From Bacteroidales bacterium (lineage in GTDB: Bacteria; Bacteroidota; Bacteroidia; Bacteroidales; UBA932), in NCBI GenBank assembly GCA_024689525.1, contig JAILDI010000127.1, positions 1 to 23,093 on the forward strand: a stretch of 23,093 bases of DNA, in the 5' to 3' direction. Position 1 is the stretch's first letter. Each line of letters begins with the position of its first letter. Below are positions 1 to 7,772 of this stretch, one piece after another. The notes under the pieces were generated by a model. It was not told the origin of the DNA. It did not search any database and saw only the letters and a list, made by a program, of their open reading frames with translations. Made by a program: the position numbers and the translations under genes.

Positions 1-2514
1 ACCTCGCCCAAGGATACGATTGTAGTGGAAGATACTACGGACTATGATGACGAGGGATTCTTCTTTGGCGAGGAGATGCAGGAAGACACAATGCCAAAGA
101 TTACGGCCAGGGATACGATGAAGGTGCCGGACAGCCTGAAGACAAAGGACCCGTTCCTGTATCAGTGGTACGTTGCCATTAAGGACTCCCTCACACACAG
201 GATTGTGGTGGATTCCCTCAAGGAAGAAGGAGACAGCGTGATTTGGCCGATGATCGACTCCCTGTATCTGGCGGACTCCACAGCCGTGGCCAAGGAGAAG
301 TTCGACCGCTGGTGGGCCGGCCTGAGCAAGGCGGAACGCAGGCGCTGGGAATACGAGCAGAAGCTGCCCGGGATACTGCACAGGCAGGATTCGATACTCC
401 ACCGCAAGGACAGCCTGAAGAAAAGACGGGACAGCATAATCCAGAACACGCCGCGTATCCTGGACACCCCTTACCTCCCGGATTCACTGTACTTCCACCG
501 CCTGGTGGCCTGGAAACATAGCCGCGAGTTCAACGAGATGGAAGTGTCCGAATGGGACACCACCTTCAACTACCACTTCGAGGATTATCCCTATATGAGG
601 GAGGACCTTGGCGGCACATTCCTGGGCGTTTCCGGATCGGCCGTGCAGACATATAACTGGTTCAAGCGCGACGAAAGCCGTTCGTCGGTGAGTTTCTACA
701 GGCCGATAGAAAGCTGGACATACTCTCCGGAGAGCCTCCCCATGTTCAACACCAAGACTCCGTACACGGAGCTGGAGTATAACGGAACACTGCTGGCAAC
801 GTCGTCCAAGGAATCGGACAACATACGGCTGTTCACAACTCAGAACATACTCCCCTCCCTCAACCTGGCCCTTGAATTCAAGCGCTACGGAGGCGAGGGC
901 ATCCTGCAGCACGAGAAGACGATCAACAAGACGTCCTACGTGGCCGGAAACTGGCTTGGAAAGAAATACCTGGCACATTTCGGCTTCATACACAACAAAT
1001 CCACAAGACAGGAGAACGGCGGCGTGACGGACCTCACTATGATCAGGGACACCACCCTGGAAGTCCGTGAGATCTCCGTAGTGTTGAGCGACGCCGCGAA
1101 CAGCTACAAGAAGAACACCCTGTTCCTGGACCAGACACTGCGCATACCCTTCACCTTCATCGAGAAACTGAAGCACAAGGGCGACAGCACATATGTGCCC
1201 ACGGGCGAAGACGTCACCACAGCGTTCATCGGATCGTCCCACGAATATACGGTCTGGAGCAAGTACTACACCGACGGAGTATCATCGTCCAACACCACAG
1301 GGGACGCATTTTACGGCGGGCATTACTATCTGAACCCCACCAAGAGCGCTGACTCGCTTCGCGTGGCTCAATTCGACAACAAACTGTTCATACGCCTCCA
1401 GCCCTGGAAGGAGGACTTCTTCATCTCGAGGATCGAGGGCGGTGTTGGAGACCGGTTCCGCAGCCACTATCTGCTCACGCCGGGAGATTATCTCAAGTCA
1501 TCGGCAAATACAAACTGGAATACGCTGTATATGTATGCCGGAGCCGAAGGACGGGTGAACCGATACTTCCAGTGGGATGCCATCGGCCAGTACAATTTCG
1601 CCGGCACGGAAGTGAACGACTTCTTCATCAAGGCCAACGGCAAACTGAGCCTGTATCCTTTCCGGCGCCATCCCAACAGTCCCCTCTCGCTCACCGTTCG
1701 CTTCGAGCAGAACCTGCAGGAGCCGGACTTCTACCAGCAGAACTTCTACTCCAACCACTACCGCTGGAGCAACGATTTCTCCAAGATATCCACCACAAAA
1801 CTGGAAGCCGGGCTGGACATTCCCCGCTGGAGGCTGCAGGCATCGGCCTCGTACGGCCTCCTGTCCGGCAATATCTGGTACGATGTAAACGGCATCGCCC
1901 AGCAGAATACCACGCCGATGAGCATTGCCTCGCTGTACCTGCGCAAGGATTTCGTATTCGGCAAAATGGTGCATCTGGAGAACCGTTTCCTGCTGCAGTA
2001 CAGCTCGGACCAGACGGTCGTTCCCCTGCCCCTCCTGGCGGCGAACCTCCGCTACTACATCCAGTTCCCCATCGTGAGCGACGATGTGATGAAGATGCAG
2101 CTGGGCATAAACACCCACTTCAACACGGCCTGGTATGCCCCGGCATACAACCCGGTGGCAGGCGTGTTCATCAATCAGGATACCTACCAGTACGGCAACT
2201 GCCCCCGCTTCGACGCATTCGTGAATATGCAGTGGAAGACGGCCTGCATATTCGTAAAACTTGAGAATGCAGGTCAGGGCTGGCCGATGGAAAGACACGA
2301 CTATTTCAGCGCCGACGGATACATACACACCACACGTGCAGTGAAGATTGGCATCTACTGGCCGTTCCATCCCCCTCACGGCAACAACAGGACTTTGTCG
2401 GAAAGGGCCGGCTCGGGAATGAGCGGCGGCGGAGGCGGAGGCCTTGGCGGCGGACTGGGTGGCGGCCTTGGAGGAGCCCTGGGCGGCGCACTTGGCGGCA
2501 GCAGAAGAAACTGA
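1..2514 (+). CDS. Putative outer-membrane porin (Bacteroidota family), 5' end missing
   Basis: The frame is open to base 1, so the true start and signal peptide lie upstream; the GTG at 25 is only the first possible start inside the window. The visible 837 codons begin with a charged segment rich in Asp-Ser dipeptides, including three tandem heptads at 382-444. A long region of alternating polar and aromatic strands follows, typical of an outer-membrane beta-barrel. Phrases such as FNTKTPYTELEY and LEFKRYGGEGILQHEK match what I recall of the Bacteroidota 'putative porin' family (PF14121), so the family is inferred from memory. The substrate is unknown. The C-terminus is unusual: instead of ending on an aromatic strand residue it has a Gly/Leu repeat tail ending in SRRN. 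The stop TGA overlaps the next gene's ATG by one base (TGATG), so the two are probably co-translated. Confidence 0.82.
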   Translation, partial: TSPKDTIVVEDTTDYDDEGFFFGEEMQEDTMPKITARDTMKVPDSLKTKDPFLYQWYVAIKDSLTHRIVVDSLKEEGDSVIWPMIDSLYLADSTAVAKEKFDRWWAGLSKAERRRWEYEQKLPGILHRQDSILHRKDSLKKRRDSIIQNTPRILDTPYLPDSLYFHRLVAWKHSREFNEMEVSEWDTTFNYHFEDYPYMREDLGGTFLGVSGSAVQTYNWFKRDESRSSVSFYRPIESWTYSPESLPMFNTKTPYTELEYNGTLLATSSKESDNIRLFTTQNILPSLNLALEFKRYGGEGILQHEKTINKTSYVAGNWLGKKYLAHFGFIHNKSTRQENGGVTDLTMIRDTTLEVREISVVLSDAANSYKKNTLFLDQTLRIPFTFIEKLKHKGDSTYVPTGEDVTTAFIGSSHEYTVWSKYYTDGVSSSNTTGDAFYGGHYYLNPTKSADSLRVAQFDNKLFIRLQPWKEDFFISRIEGGVGDRFRSHYLLTPGDYLKSSANTNWNTLYMYAGAEGRVNRYFQWDAIGQYNFAGTEVNDFFIKANGKLSLYPFRRHPNSPLSLTVRFEQNLQEPDFYQQNFYSNHYRWSNDFSKISTTKLEAGLDIPRWRLQASASYGLLSGNIWYDVNGIAQQNTTPMSIASLYLRKDFVFGKMVHLENRFLLQYSSDQTVVPLPLLAANLRYYIQFPIVSDDVMKMQLGINTHFNTAWYAPAYNPVAGVFINQDTYQYGNCPRFDAFVNMQWKTACIFVKLENAGQGWPMERHDYFSADGYIHTTRAVKIGIYWPFHPPHGNNRTLSERAGSGMSGGGGGGLGGGLGGGLGGALGGALGGSRRN
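382..444 (+). repeat. Three tandem Asp-Ser heptads in the porin N-terminal region
   Basis: Three consecutive 21-base units encode RQDSILH, RKDSLKK and RRDSIIQ, all fitting R-x-D-S-[IL]. They sit in a segment with ten Asp-Ser dipeptides in about 150 residues, ahead of the predicted barrel. The heptad spacing suggests a helical or coiled periplasmic element. The DNA units have diverged, so this is a protein-level repeat. Confidence 0.7.
2434..2493 (+). repeat. Five 12-base tandem units encoding Gly-Gly-(Gly/Ala)-Leu
   Basis: Five in-frame 12-base units read GGGL, GGGL, GGGL, GGAL, GGAL. They are preceded by Ser and further Gly codons and followed by GGSRRN and the stop. The Leu codons alternate ctt, ctg, ctt, ctg, ctt, hinting at an older 24-base unit. 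The repeat lies at the extreme C-terminus of the porin. Confidence 0.9.
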
Positions 2515-3464
2515 TGAAAAACGGCTCGCGCATACTTCCGTTCATCCTTCTTACGGCGGCAGCACTATTGCTGACGCCGTCGGCGCCTACAATAGAGGGC
2601 GAGGATCCGGAAATAAACCATGTGCTGCGCTGCGTCATTTTCCCGGACCGCCATTATACCTTGAACAAAGCCCTGATACAGAAATTTGCCGATGACATTT
2701 CCGTGGACGCGCAGATGGTGCGGATGGACCCGCACGGGAATTATCTGGATTCCCTGCGCCTGGGAAGCGTGGACTTGATCATTCTGAAGTACAATGACAG
2801 CCTGGAAAGGGACGGCGGCCTGATTGCGTCACGCCTGTTCATGGACAGCACCGCCTGGCTCGCCCGCAGCACAAGGCCGTACAACATGATAACGGTGAAT
2901 ATGTGGATAAACGACCTTGAGGGCTCGTCATATTACGACCACACAAGGCGCTCCCTGATGAAAGGCCGCGGCGGCACCAAATCAATCAGCCCATACGACT
3001 ATCTGGTTAAGAAAAACGCCGCCAGGATAGGCTGGGACTGGATCCTGGTATCGGCAATCATAGCCACTGAATCCAACTTCCGCGTGGGTGCCAAGTCGTC
3101 GGCCGGAGCCACCGGACTGATGCAGGTACTGCCCGGTGAATACAGCGCCGACACGCTCTGGGACCCTGCCGTGAACATCGCCGTTGGCACATACAAACTG
3201 TACAAGTACGAGCGCACCTACAAGGAGCTCGGCGCCGATTCCACGGACCGCGTGAAAATGACCCTGGCGGCCTACAACGGCGGTCAGGGGCGTATGCAGA
3301 AGGTCATAGAGTACGCGATAGCGAACGACATCGACCCTTCAAAATGGGACAACATAGCCGAACTGCTTCCCAAGGTGACATACCACGCCGGAGAGCAGAT
3401 GGTGTATTACGTGGACAGGGTCCTGGCCAAGTACGGGGAGTTCCAGATAATCTACAACGACTAG
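2514..3464 (+). CDS. MltF-like membrane-bound lytic transglycosylase
   Basis: The 316-residue protein starts with a hydrophobic segment at about residues 7-22 (signal or anchor) with no lipobox. A reduced region at about 35-145 resembles the solute-binding-like domain of MltF. The SLT catalytic domain follows. Its hallmarks are visible: the catalytic Glu186 in ATESNF, GLMQVLP at 201-207 and AYNGG at 253-257. Members of this family cleave the MurNAc-GlcNAc bond of peptidoglycan and form 1,6-anhydro ends. It is shorter than E. coli MltF because the N-terminal domain is compact. The start is the ATG in the TGATG junction with the porin gene. Its stop codon shares CTAG with the stop of the opposing permease gene. 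The class is secure; the exact orthologue is less so. Confidence 0.87.
   Translation: MKNGSRILPFILLTAAALLLTPSAPTIEGEDPEINHVLRCVIFPDRHYTLNKALIQKFADDISVDAQMVRMDPHGNYLDSLRLGSVDLIILKYNDSLERDGGLIASRLFMDSTAWLARSTRPYNMITVNMWINDLEGSSYYDHTRRSLMKGRGGTKSISPYDYLVKKNAARIGWDWILVSAIIATESNFRVGAKSSAGATGLMQVLPGEYSADTLWDPAVNIAVGTYKLYKYERTYKELGADSTDRVKMTLAAYNGGQGRMQKVIEYAIANDIDPSKWDNIAELLPKVTYHAGEQMVYYVDRVLAKYGEFQIIYND
3461..3464. other. CTAG: shared stop site of two convergent genes
   Basis: The palindrome CTAG provides TAG on the plus strand (3462-3464, transglycosylase) and TAG on the minus strand (3463-3461, permease). There is therefore no intergenic space and no room for a terminator between the two genes. 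Confidence 0.95.
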
Positions 3465-4624
3465 TCGGCCTTGACGGTCTGGGCGGGGTCCACCCGCGAG
3501 ATGAATTTCACCGACAGCATGAGCATAGCCATCATCGCCAGATAGGCGATAATATCGGCCCCTATGATCAGGAGCAGGTTGACGTGCACCGGCACGAAAG
3601 AAACGAAGTAATTGGCCGGATCCAGCCTTATCAGATGGGTCGATCCCTGAACCGCGCAGAACAGCAGCGCCAGGGCATTGCCGATGGCCATTCCCAGAAG
3701 GACGGCGCGGGAAGAAACCCGCAGGAACACGCGCACGATGCTCCTATCGGCCATTCCCATCGTCTTAAGAGTGCCGATGATGGGGATATTCCTGAGCAGA
3801 TGGATGAGCACACCGGCCAGCATATTGAAGCCGGCCACCACCGTCATCAGGATGAGGATCACCACCACGTTGAAGTCCAGCAGGCGCAGCCAGTCGAACA
3901 CCTGGGCATAGCGGTGGATCGATGAAAAAGCCACCAGGTCCTCTTCCTCCTCGTGGGTGCTGGTGAGAAGAATAGTGCCGATGTGGCCGGAAATATCGTT
4001 CACGGCGGCATCGGCCGTAACCGCCGGAGACAAGGTTATATCCACTGCCGATGCCTGGTTCTCGTCCCAGCCCTGAAGGCGGCGCATGTCCTCCAGAGGA
4101 GCGTACACCAGCAGATTGTTATCCATTTCCATAATGTCACGGTGCACCGCGGTGATATGGAATTTGCGCACTTTGACCTTTTCGCCCACAAAGTAAGTGG
4201 GCATATCGTCGCCGACGCCCAGGCCGGTTATGGCCGATAAGCGCTCCGGTATCGACACGCAAAGCGACGAATCCGGGGCCTGCGAACATCCCTTCACGAG
4301 CACGCCGTGGATGATGTCGCCGTTACGCACGATTCCGGCCCTCTCCACGACGGGTTCCATACCTGCAACCCCGGGAATGGCCAGAATGGCTTCTCCGGAG
4401 GGAAGCGGCACCGTCATAGGCTCCGCTTCCCCGGAAAAGCTATATGCCTGCGGCATTATCCGGACATCGCCGATAATCGAGCGCACCCCCGAGCGTATGC
4501 TGCTCCGGAAACCTGCCGATATGCACACGGCAAGGATCATCACAAGGAAGCTCACGGCCACCGAAGCCACCGTGACGCCTCCCCTGAAACGCAGTTTTCG
4601 GGATATGAAGCGCTCGCCGGACAT
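3461..4624 (-). CDS. FtsX/LolE-like ABC transporter permease
   Basis: The 387-residue protein has the layout of the MacB/FtsX permease superfamily. There is one membrane segment at about 17-39, a large periplasmic domain to about 248, then three C-terminal segments at about 250-277, 307-327 and 349-376. The FtsX-typical motif GTLKTMGM lies between the second and third segments. Relatives move lipoproteins, lipids or peptides or regulate wall hydrolases, together with an ATP-binding subunit. No ATPase gene is present in the window, so the substrate cannot be named. The ATG follows the M13 peptidase stop after two bases (TAAGGATG), so it is the second gene of that operon. The CTAG at 3461-3464 supplies its stop and that of the opposing gene. 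Confidence 0.85.
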   Translation of the reverse strand: MSGERFISRKLRFRGGVTVASVAVSFLVMILAVCISAGFRSSIRSGVRSIIGDVRIMPQAYSFSGEAEPMTVPLPSGEAILAIPGVAGMEPVVERAGIVRNGDIIHGVLVKGCSQAPDSSLCVSIPERLSAITGLGVGDDMPTYFVGEKVKVRKFHITAVHRDIMEMDNNLLVYAPLEDMRRLQGWDENQASAVDITLSPAVTADAAVNDISGHIGTILLTSTHEEEEDLVAFSSIHRYAQVFDWLRLLDFNVVVILILMTVVAGFNMLAGVLIHLLRNIPIIGTLKTMGMADRSIVRVFLRVSSRAVLLGMAIGNALALLFCAVQGSTHLIRLDPANYFVSFVPVHVNLLLIIGADIIAYLAMMAMLMLSVKFISRVDPAQTVKAD

Positions 4625-4626
4625 CC

Positions 4627-6639
4627 TTACCAGATGTGTACGCGCTCCTCCTCGGGACGGAACATCGGGTCTCCCTCGTGGATGTCGAATGCATCGAAGA
4701 AGGACTGGAAGTTCCTGACGGAAACGTTAACCCTGTTCACGGCAAGGGAATGAGGATCCATATTGGTGAGACGGGCTTTTTCCTGGTCGGTGATGTTCTG
4801 GGCCCAGATGATGCCATATGACAGATAGAAGCGCTGCTCAGGAGTGAAGCCGTCGATAAGTTCCACCTTCTCCCCGGCGATTGCGTTCTGCATTGCCGTG
4901 AAGGCGATGGACAGACCGCCGTGGTCGCCGATGTTCTCACCCAGGGTGTAACGGCCTTTGGCGTGTACGCCGGGCAGGACCTCCACCGCGTCGAACTGTG
5001 CCACGAGCTTGTCGCCCAGGGCGTCGAAGCGGGCCTTGTCCTCCGGAGTCCACCAGTTGACCATATTGCCGTTGGCATCGAACATCGAGCCCTGGTCGTC
5101 GAAACCGTGGGACATCTCATGGCCGATGACAACTCCGATACCGCCATAGTTCACTGCCTCGTCGGCATTAGGATCGAAGAAAGGCTTCTGCAGGATACCT
5201 GCAGGGAAGCAGATTTCGTTGGTGGTGGGATTGTAGTAGGCGTTGACGGTCTGGGGAGTCATGCCCCACTCGGTCTTGTCCGTGGGCTTGCCCAGCTTGG
5301 ACATATTGTCGGCCACATACCATGCACTTGCGTTACGCAGATTCTCATAATAGGTATTGGCGGGATTGATGTCCATGCTGCTGTAGTCCTTCCATTTGTC
5401 CGGATAGCCGATCTTGACGGTGAAGGCAGCCAGCTTCTCGCGTGCACGGACCTTGGTTTCGTCGCTCATCCATTCCAGGGAGTCGATGTGCTCGCCCAGG
5501 GCGGTGCGGAGATTCTCAACGAGAACCACCATCTTTTGCTTGGACGACTCAGGGAAGTAGCGCTCCACATACATCTGGCCAACAGCCTCGCCGAGGATGG
5601 AGTTGGGAACCTCCATAGCCCTCTTCCAACGGGGCTTCTGCTCCTGTGCACCGGACATCTGATGGGAGAAGAACTCCCACTGGGCGGTATAGAAATCGTC
5701 GCTCAAGGCACCTGCGCTGCTGTTTACGAACTGGCAGAGAAGGTATGCCTTCAGAGTTTCGATATCGGTCTTTTCCATAAGCTTGCTCAGAGCCTGGAAA
5801 TATGAAGGCTGCTCCACGATAATCTTCTCCTGGGGAGCCACGCCGGCTTCCTCGCTGATGAGGTCGAAGCACAGGCCGGGCCATTCCGCCTTGATCTGCT
5901 CGGAGCTCATAGGGTTGTAGATGGCCTGCATATCGCGGTTCTGCTCACGTGTCCAGGATGCCTCGGCGAGTGCATCCTCGACCTCCATATCCTTTGCGGC
6001 GAGTTCCTCCGCATTCTCCAGGCCGCAGAGTACGAGAACCTTCACCAGATAGGCCTTATAGCCTTCCTTCAGTTCCTTATTCTCGTCCTTCAGATAGTAG
6101 TCGCGGTCCCGCATTCCAAGGCCTCCCTGGCCCATATAGAGGAGCTGGGAGTCGCTGTCGGTAAGGTCGGCCTCCACATAGCAGCCGAAGAAGCCGCCTT
6201 CGCCGTAGCGGTTCATACGGCCAAGAAGGCGGGCTAGGCCTTCCAGGTCTTCCACTTCCTGGATTTCCGCGATGTATTTCATAATGGGTTCCGCACCCAG
6301 TTCATTGCGGGTGGTGGAATCCAGGGCCATCTTGTAAAGGTCCGATATCTTCTGTTCGACGGTGCCGGGAGCCGCCTTCATCGTGCCCATGCTCTCGAAC
6401 AGGGCGTTCAGGTTCTCCTGGGTCTGCTCCCTGATCGAATCAAAGCTGCCGTAGCGGGAGAATTCAGGTTTGAGGGGATTTTTTTTCTGCCATCCGCCCG
6501 TGGAATACTGATAGAAGTCCACCTTGGGGCTTACCGTAGTGTCCAGGTTGGCCATATCGAGGGCCGGAACCCTGGCGGGGCGTTCTGCACAGGCTGCAAG
6601 AGTGAGCAGTGAAATCATAAGAATGCTTAGTTTTTTCAT
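4627..6639 (-). CDS. pepO: M13 (neprilysin/PepO-type) zinc metallopeptidase lipoprotein
   Basis: The ATG at 6639 gives a 670-residue protein whose N-terminus is a lipoprotein signal ending in LAAC, with Cys17 as the acylation site. An in-frame start at 6672 would place 11 residues before this signal and is rejected. The N-terminal M13 domain comes first. The catalytic domain holds NAYYNPTTNEICFPAG, the zinc motif HEMSH (5107-5121) and the third ligand and acid in ENIGD about 60 residues later. The C-terminus ends RVHIW. M13 enzymes cleave short peptides outside the cytoplasm; here the enzyme is probably tethered to a periplasm-facing or surface membrane leaflet. A -7 box TAACTTTG lies 20 bases upstream of the start. 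The permease gene follows after two bases. The symbol is by family, not proven orthology. Confidence 0.93.
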   Translation of the reverse strand: MKKLSILMISLLTLAACAERPARVPALDMANLDTTVSPKVDFYQYSTGGWQKKNPLKPEFSRYGSFDSIREQTQENLNALFESMGTMKAAPGTVEQKISDLYKMALDSTTRNELGAEPIMKYIAEIQEVEDLEGLARLLGRMNRYGEGGFFGCYVEADLTDSDSQLLYMGQGGLGMRDRDYYLKDENKELKEGYKAYLVKVLVLCGLENAEELAAKDMEVEDALAEASWTREQNRDMQAIYNPMSSEQIKAEWPGLCFDLISEEAGVAPQEKIIVEQPSYFQALSKLMEKTDIETLKAYLLCQFVNSSAGALSDDFYTAQWEFFSHQMSGAQEQKPRWKRAMEVPNSILGEAVGQMYVERYFPESSKQKMVVLVENLRTALGEHIDSLEWMSDETKVRAREKLAAFTVKIGYPDKWKDYSSMDINPANTYYENLRNASAWYVADNMSKLGKPTDKTEWGMTPQTVNAYYNPTTNEICFPAGILQKPFFDPNADEAVNYGGIGVVIGHEMSHGFDDQGSMFDANGNMVNWWTPEDKARFDALGDKLVAQFDAVEVLPGVHAKGRYTLGENIGDHGGLSIAFTAMQNAIAGEKVELIDGFTPEQRFYLSYGIIWAQNITDQEKARLTNMDPHSLAVNRVNVSVRNFQSFFDAFDIHEGDPMFRPEEERVHIW

Positions 6640-6659
6640 ATATAAGGTGTTAATACGTG

Positions 6660-6667
6660 CAAAGTTA
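6660..6667 (-). promoter_or_regulatory. Bacteroidota -7 promoter box of the M13 peptidase gene
   Basis: On the minus strand the bases read TAACTTTG, a full match to TAnnTTTG, with 20 bases between the box and the ATG at 6639. No good -33 TTTG is seen at the usual distance. The box partly overlaps the stop region of the NUDIX gene, so transcription probably starts within or just after that gene. Confidence 0.6.
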
Positions 6668-6668
6668 A

Positions 6669-7280
6669 TCAAATCCTGGCTTCCCTGAACACCTCAACGA
6701 TTGAAGGATAAGTGTTTTTAAGGAAAGGAGGCAGCGACGATTTTGCCACCCACGCGGCCTTGGTGATGTCTTCCTCCCGCTGGGGGGTGAGGTTCGTAGG
6801 GTCCGTGTACAGCATATCGTACCACCAGGTGTGCTTGAGGTGCCAGATGTCGTTGCGAAGATACACGTGGTCCGTTATGCAGATGAGGCGGCGCACTTCC
6901 AACTGGTCCACTCCTGTTTCCTCCTGCACTTCACGCAGGGCGCACACTTCTATGTCCTCCCCCGGCTCCTGATGGCCCTTGGGAAGGTCCCACAGGCCAA
7001 GGCGGTTGATCAGCAGATAGTCTCCCCTGCGATTGGACACAAGGCCGCCGGCCGCATTCACTTCCAGGAATTCCGCACAGATACGGCGGTAGGTCTTTTC
7101 TATGTCGGATGTGGGGATATAGATACGCCGGAGGGTATCCTGCACCTCGAACATCCGCACCAGGGCGCCGATATCCAGCACCTCGCCCACGTGGAACTCC
7201 ACCGAATTGGGATCCGACAGCATTTCTTCCTGCGGAGAACAGATTATGATACAGCGGTCCCCGAAATATATCTTGTGCAT
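6669..7280 (-). CDS. NUDIX hydrolase
   Basis: The chosen ATG at 7280 gives 203 residues (MHKIYFGDRC...); a longer in-frame start at 7367 would run through the promoter and the opposing gene. A full Nudix box G-x5-E-x7-REVQEETGV lies at about residues 102-124, so metal binding and hydrolysis of a nucleoside diphosphate linked to another group are expected. The roughly 90 residues before it are a separate N-terminal region that I do not recognise. Substrate specificity (nucleotide sugar, ADP-ribose, oxidised nucleotide, RNA cap) cannot be read from the sequence. It is transcribed away from the SRPBCC gene from an overlapping promoter pair, and its end carries the promoter for the M13 gene. Confidence 0.88.
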   Translation of the reverse strand: MHKIYFGDRCIIICSPQEEMLSDPNSVEFHVGEVLDIGALVRMFEVQDTLRRIYIPTSDIEKTYRRICAEFLEVNAAGGLVSNRRGDYLLINRLGLWDLPKGHQEPGEDIEVCALREVQEETGVDQLEVRRLICITDHVYLRNDIWHLKHTWWYDMLYTDPTNLTPQREEDITKAAWVAKSSLPPFLKNTYPSIVEVFREARI

Positions 7281-7289
7281 AAAAAGTGT

Positions 7290-7297
7290 TATATTTG
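7290..7297 (+). promoter_or_regulatory. -7 promoter box of the SRPBCC-rsmF-like unit
   Basis: The plus strand reads TATATTTG, a full TAnnTTTG match, 22 bases before the ATG at 7320. Together with its preceding bases (7281-7297) it is identical at 16 of 17 positions to the asnS promoter at 15664-15680. Confidence 0.62.
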
Positions 7298-7304
7298 CAG
7301 GACA

Positions 7305-7312
7305 CAAAGATA
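7305..7312 (-). promoter_or_regulatory. -7 promoter box of the NUDIX gene
   Basis: The minus strand reads TATCTTTG, a full TAnnTTTG match, 24 bases upstream of the ATG at 7280. It lies just beyond the divergent plus-strand box at 7290-7297, so each box falls inside the start region of the other transcript. Confidence 0.6.
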
Positions 7313-7319
7313 CTACATT

Positions 7320-7772
7320 ATGACCGAAATCGAAAGCAAACACGGAATTGTTTCCCGCCAGCCACACGAATTATACATGGCCTTCACCGACCTCAGCAAT
7401 TTCAAGAGGATGCTCCCCGCCGACAAGCAGGCTATGATAGAGGCCGATTTCGACACCCTCACCGCATCGGTGCAGGGCATCAGCATAGGCGTGAAGGTTC
7501 ATGAAAGGGTTCCCTACAGCCGCATCGAGCTGGTGGACTATGGCGCTCCCCTGGCCTTTCACGTGGTTGTGCATTTCGACCCCGCTGCGGAGGATCCCTA
7601 CAAGACAGACTTCCACGTCCACGTGGACGCCGACCTGAACATCATGATGAAAATGATGATAGGCGGCAAGATAAAGGACGCCCTGGACAAGATGGTGGAC
7701 GGCCTTGTGGACGCTTCCAACGGCAAGATGCCGGAAGGCTTCGACCCGTCGGCATTCGGAATGAATGTTTGA
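7320..7772 (+). CDS. SRPBCC (START-like) family protein, hypothetical
   Basis: The 150-residue product begins MTEIESKHGIVSRQPHELY. Its pattern of a short strand, then a helix with FTDLSNFKRMLP, then alternating strands and a long C-terminal amphipathic helix (KIKDALDKMVDGLVDAS) fits the small SRPBCC/START-like ligand-binding fold common in Bacteroidota. No catalytic residues or ligand can be assigned. There is no signal peptide, so it is cytoplasmic. The last eight bases overlap the start of the RNA methyltransferase gene, and the two are clearly one transcription unit. The fold call is inference from sequence pattern; 'conserved hypothetical protein' is the safe alternative. Confidence 0.7.
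   Translation: MTEIESKHGIVSRQPHELYMAFTDLSNFKRMLPADKQAMIEADFDTLTASVQGISIGVKVHERVPYSRIELVDYGAPLAFHVVVHFDPAAEDPYKTDFHVHVDADLNIMMKMMIGGKIKDALDKMVDGLVDASNGKMPEGFDPSAFGMNV

Noticed and set aside
1498..2379. 293-codon minus-strand frame opposite the porin
   Set aside because: It is an antisense shadow of the barrel-coding sequence with no supporting promoter or motif.
6831..7319. Upstream in-frame extension of the SRPBCC protein
   Set aside because: The extra residues are antisense to the NUDIX gene and cross both promoters; the ATG at 7320 lies correctly behind a -7 box.
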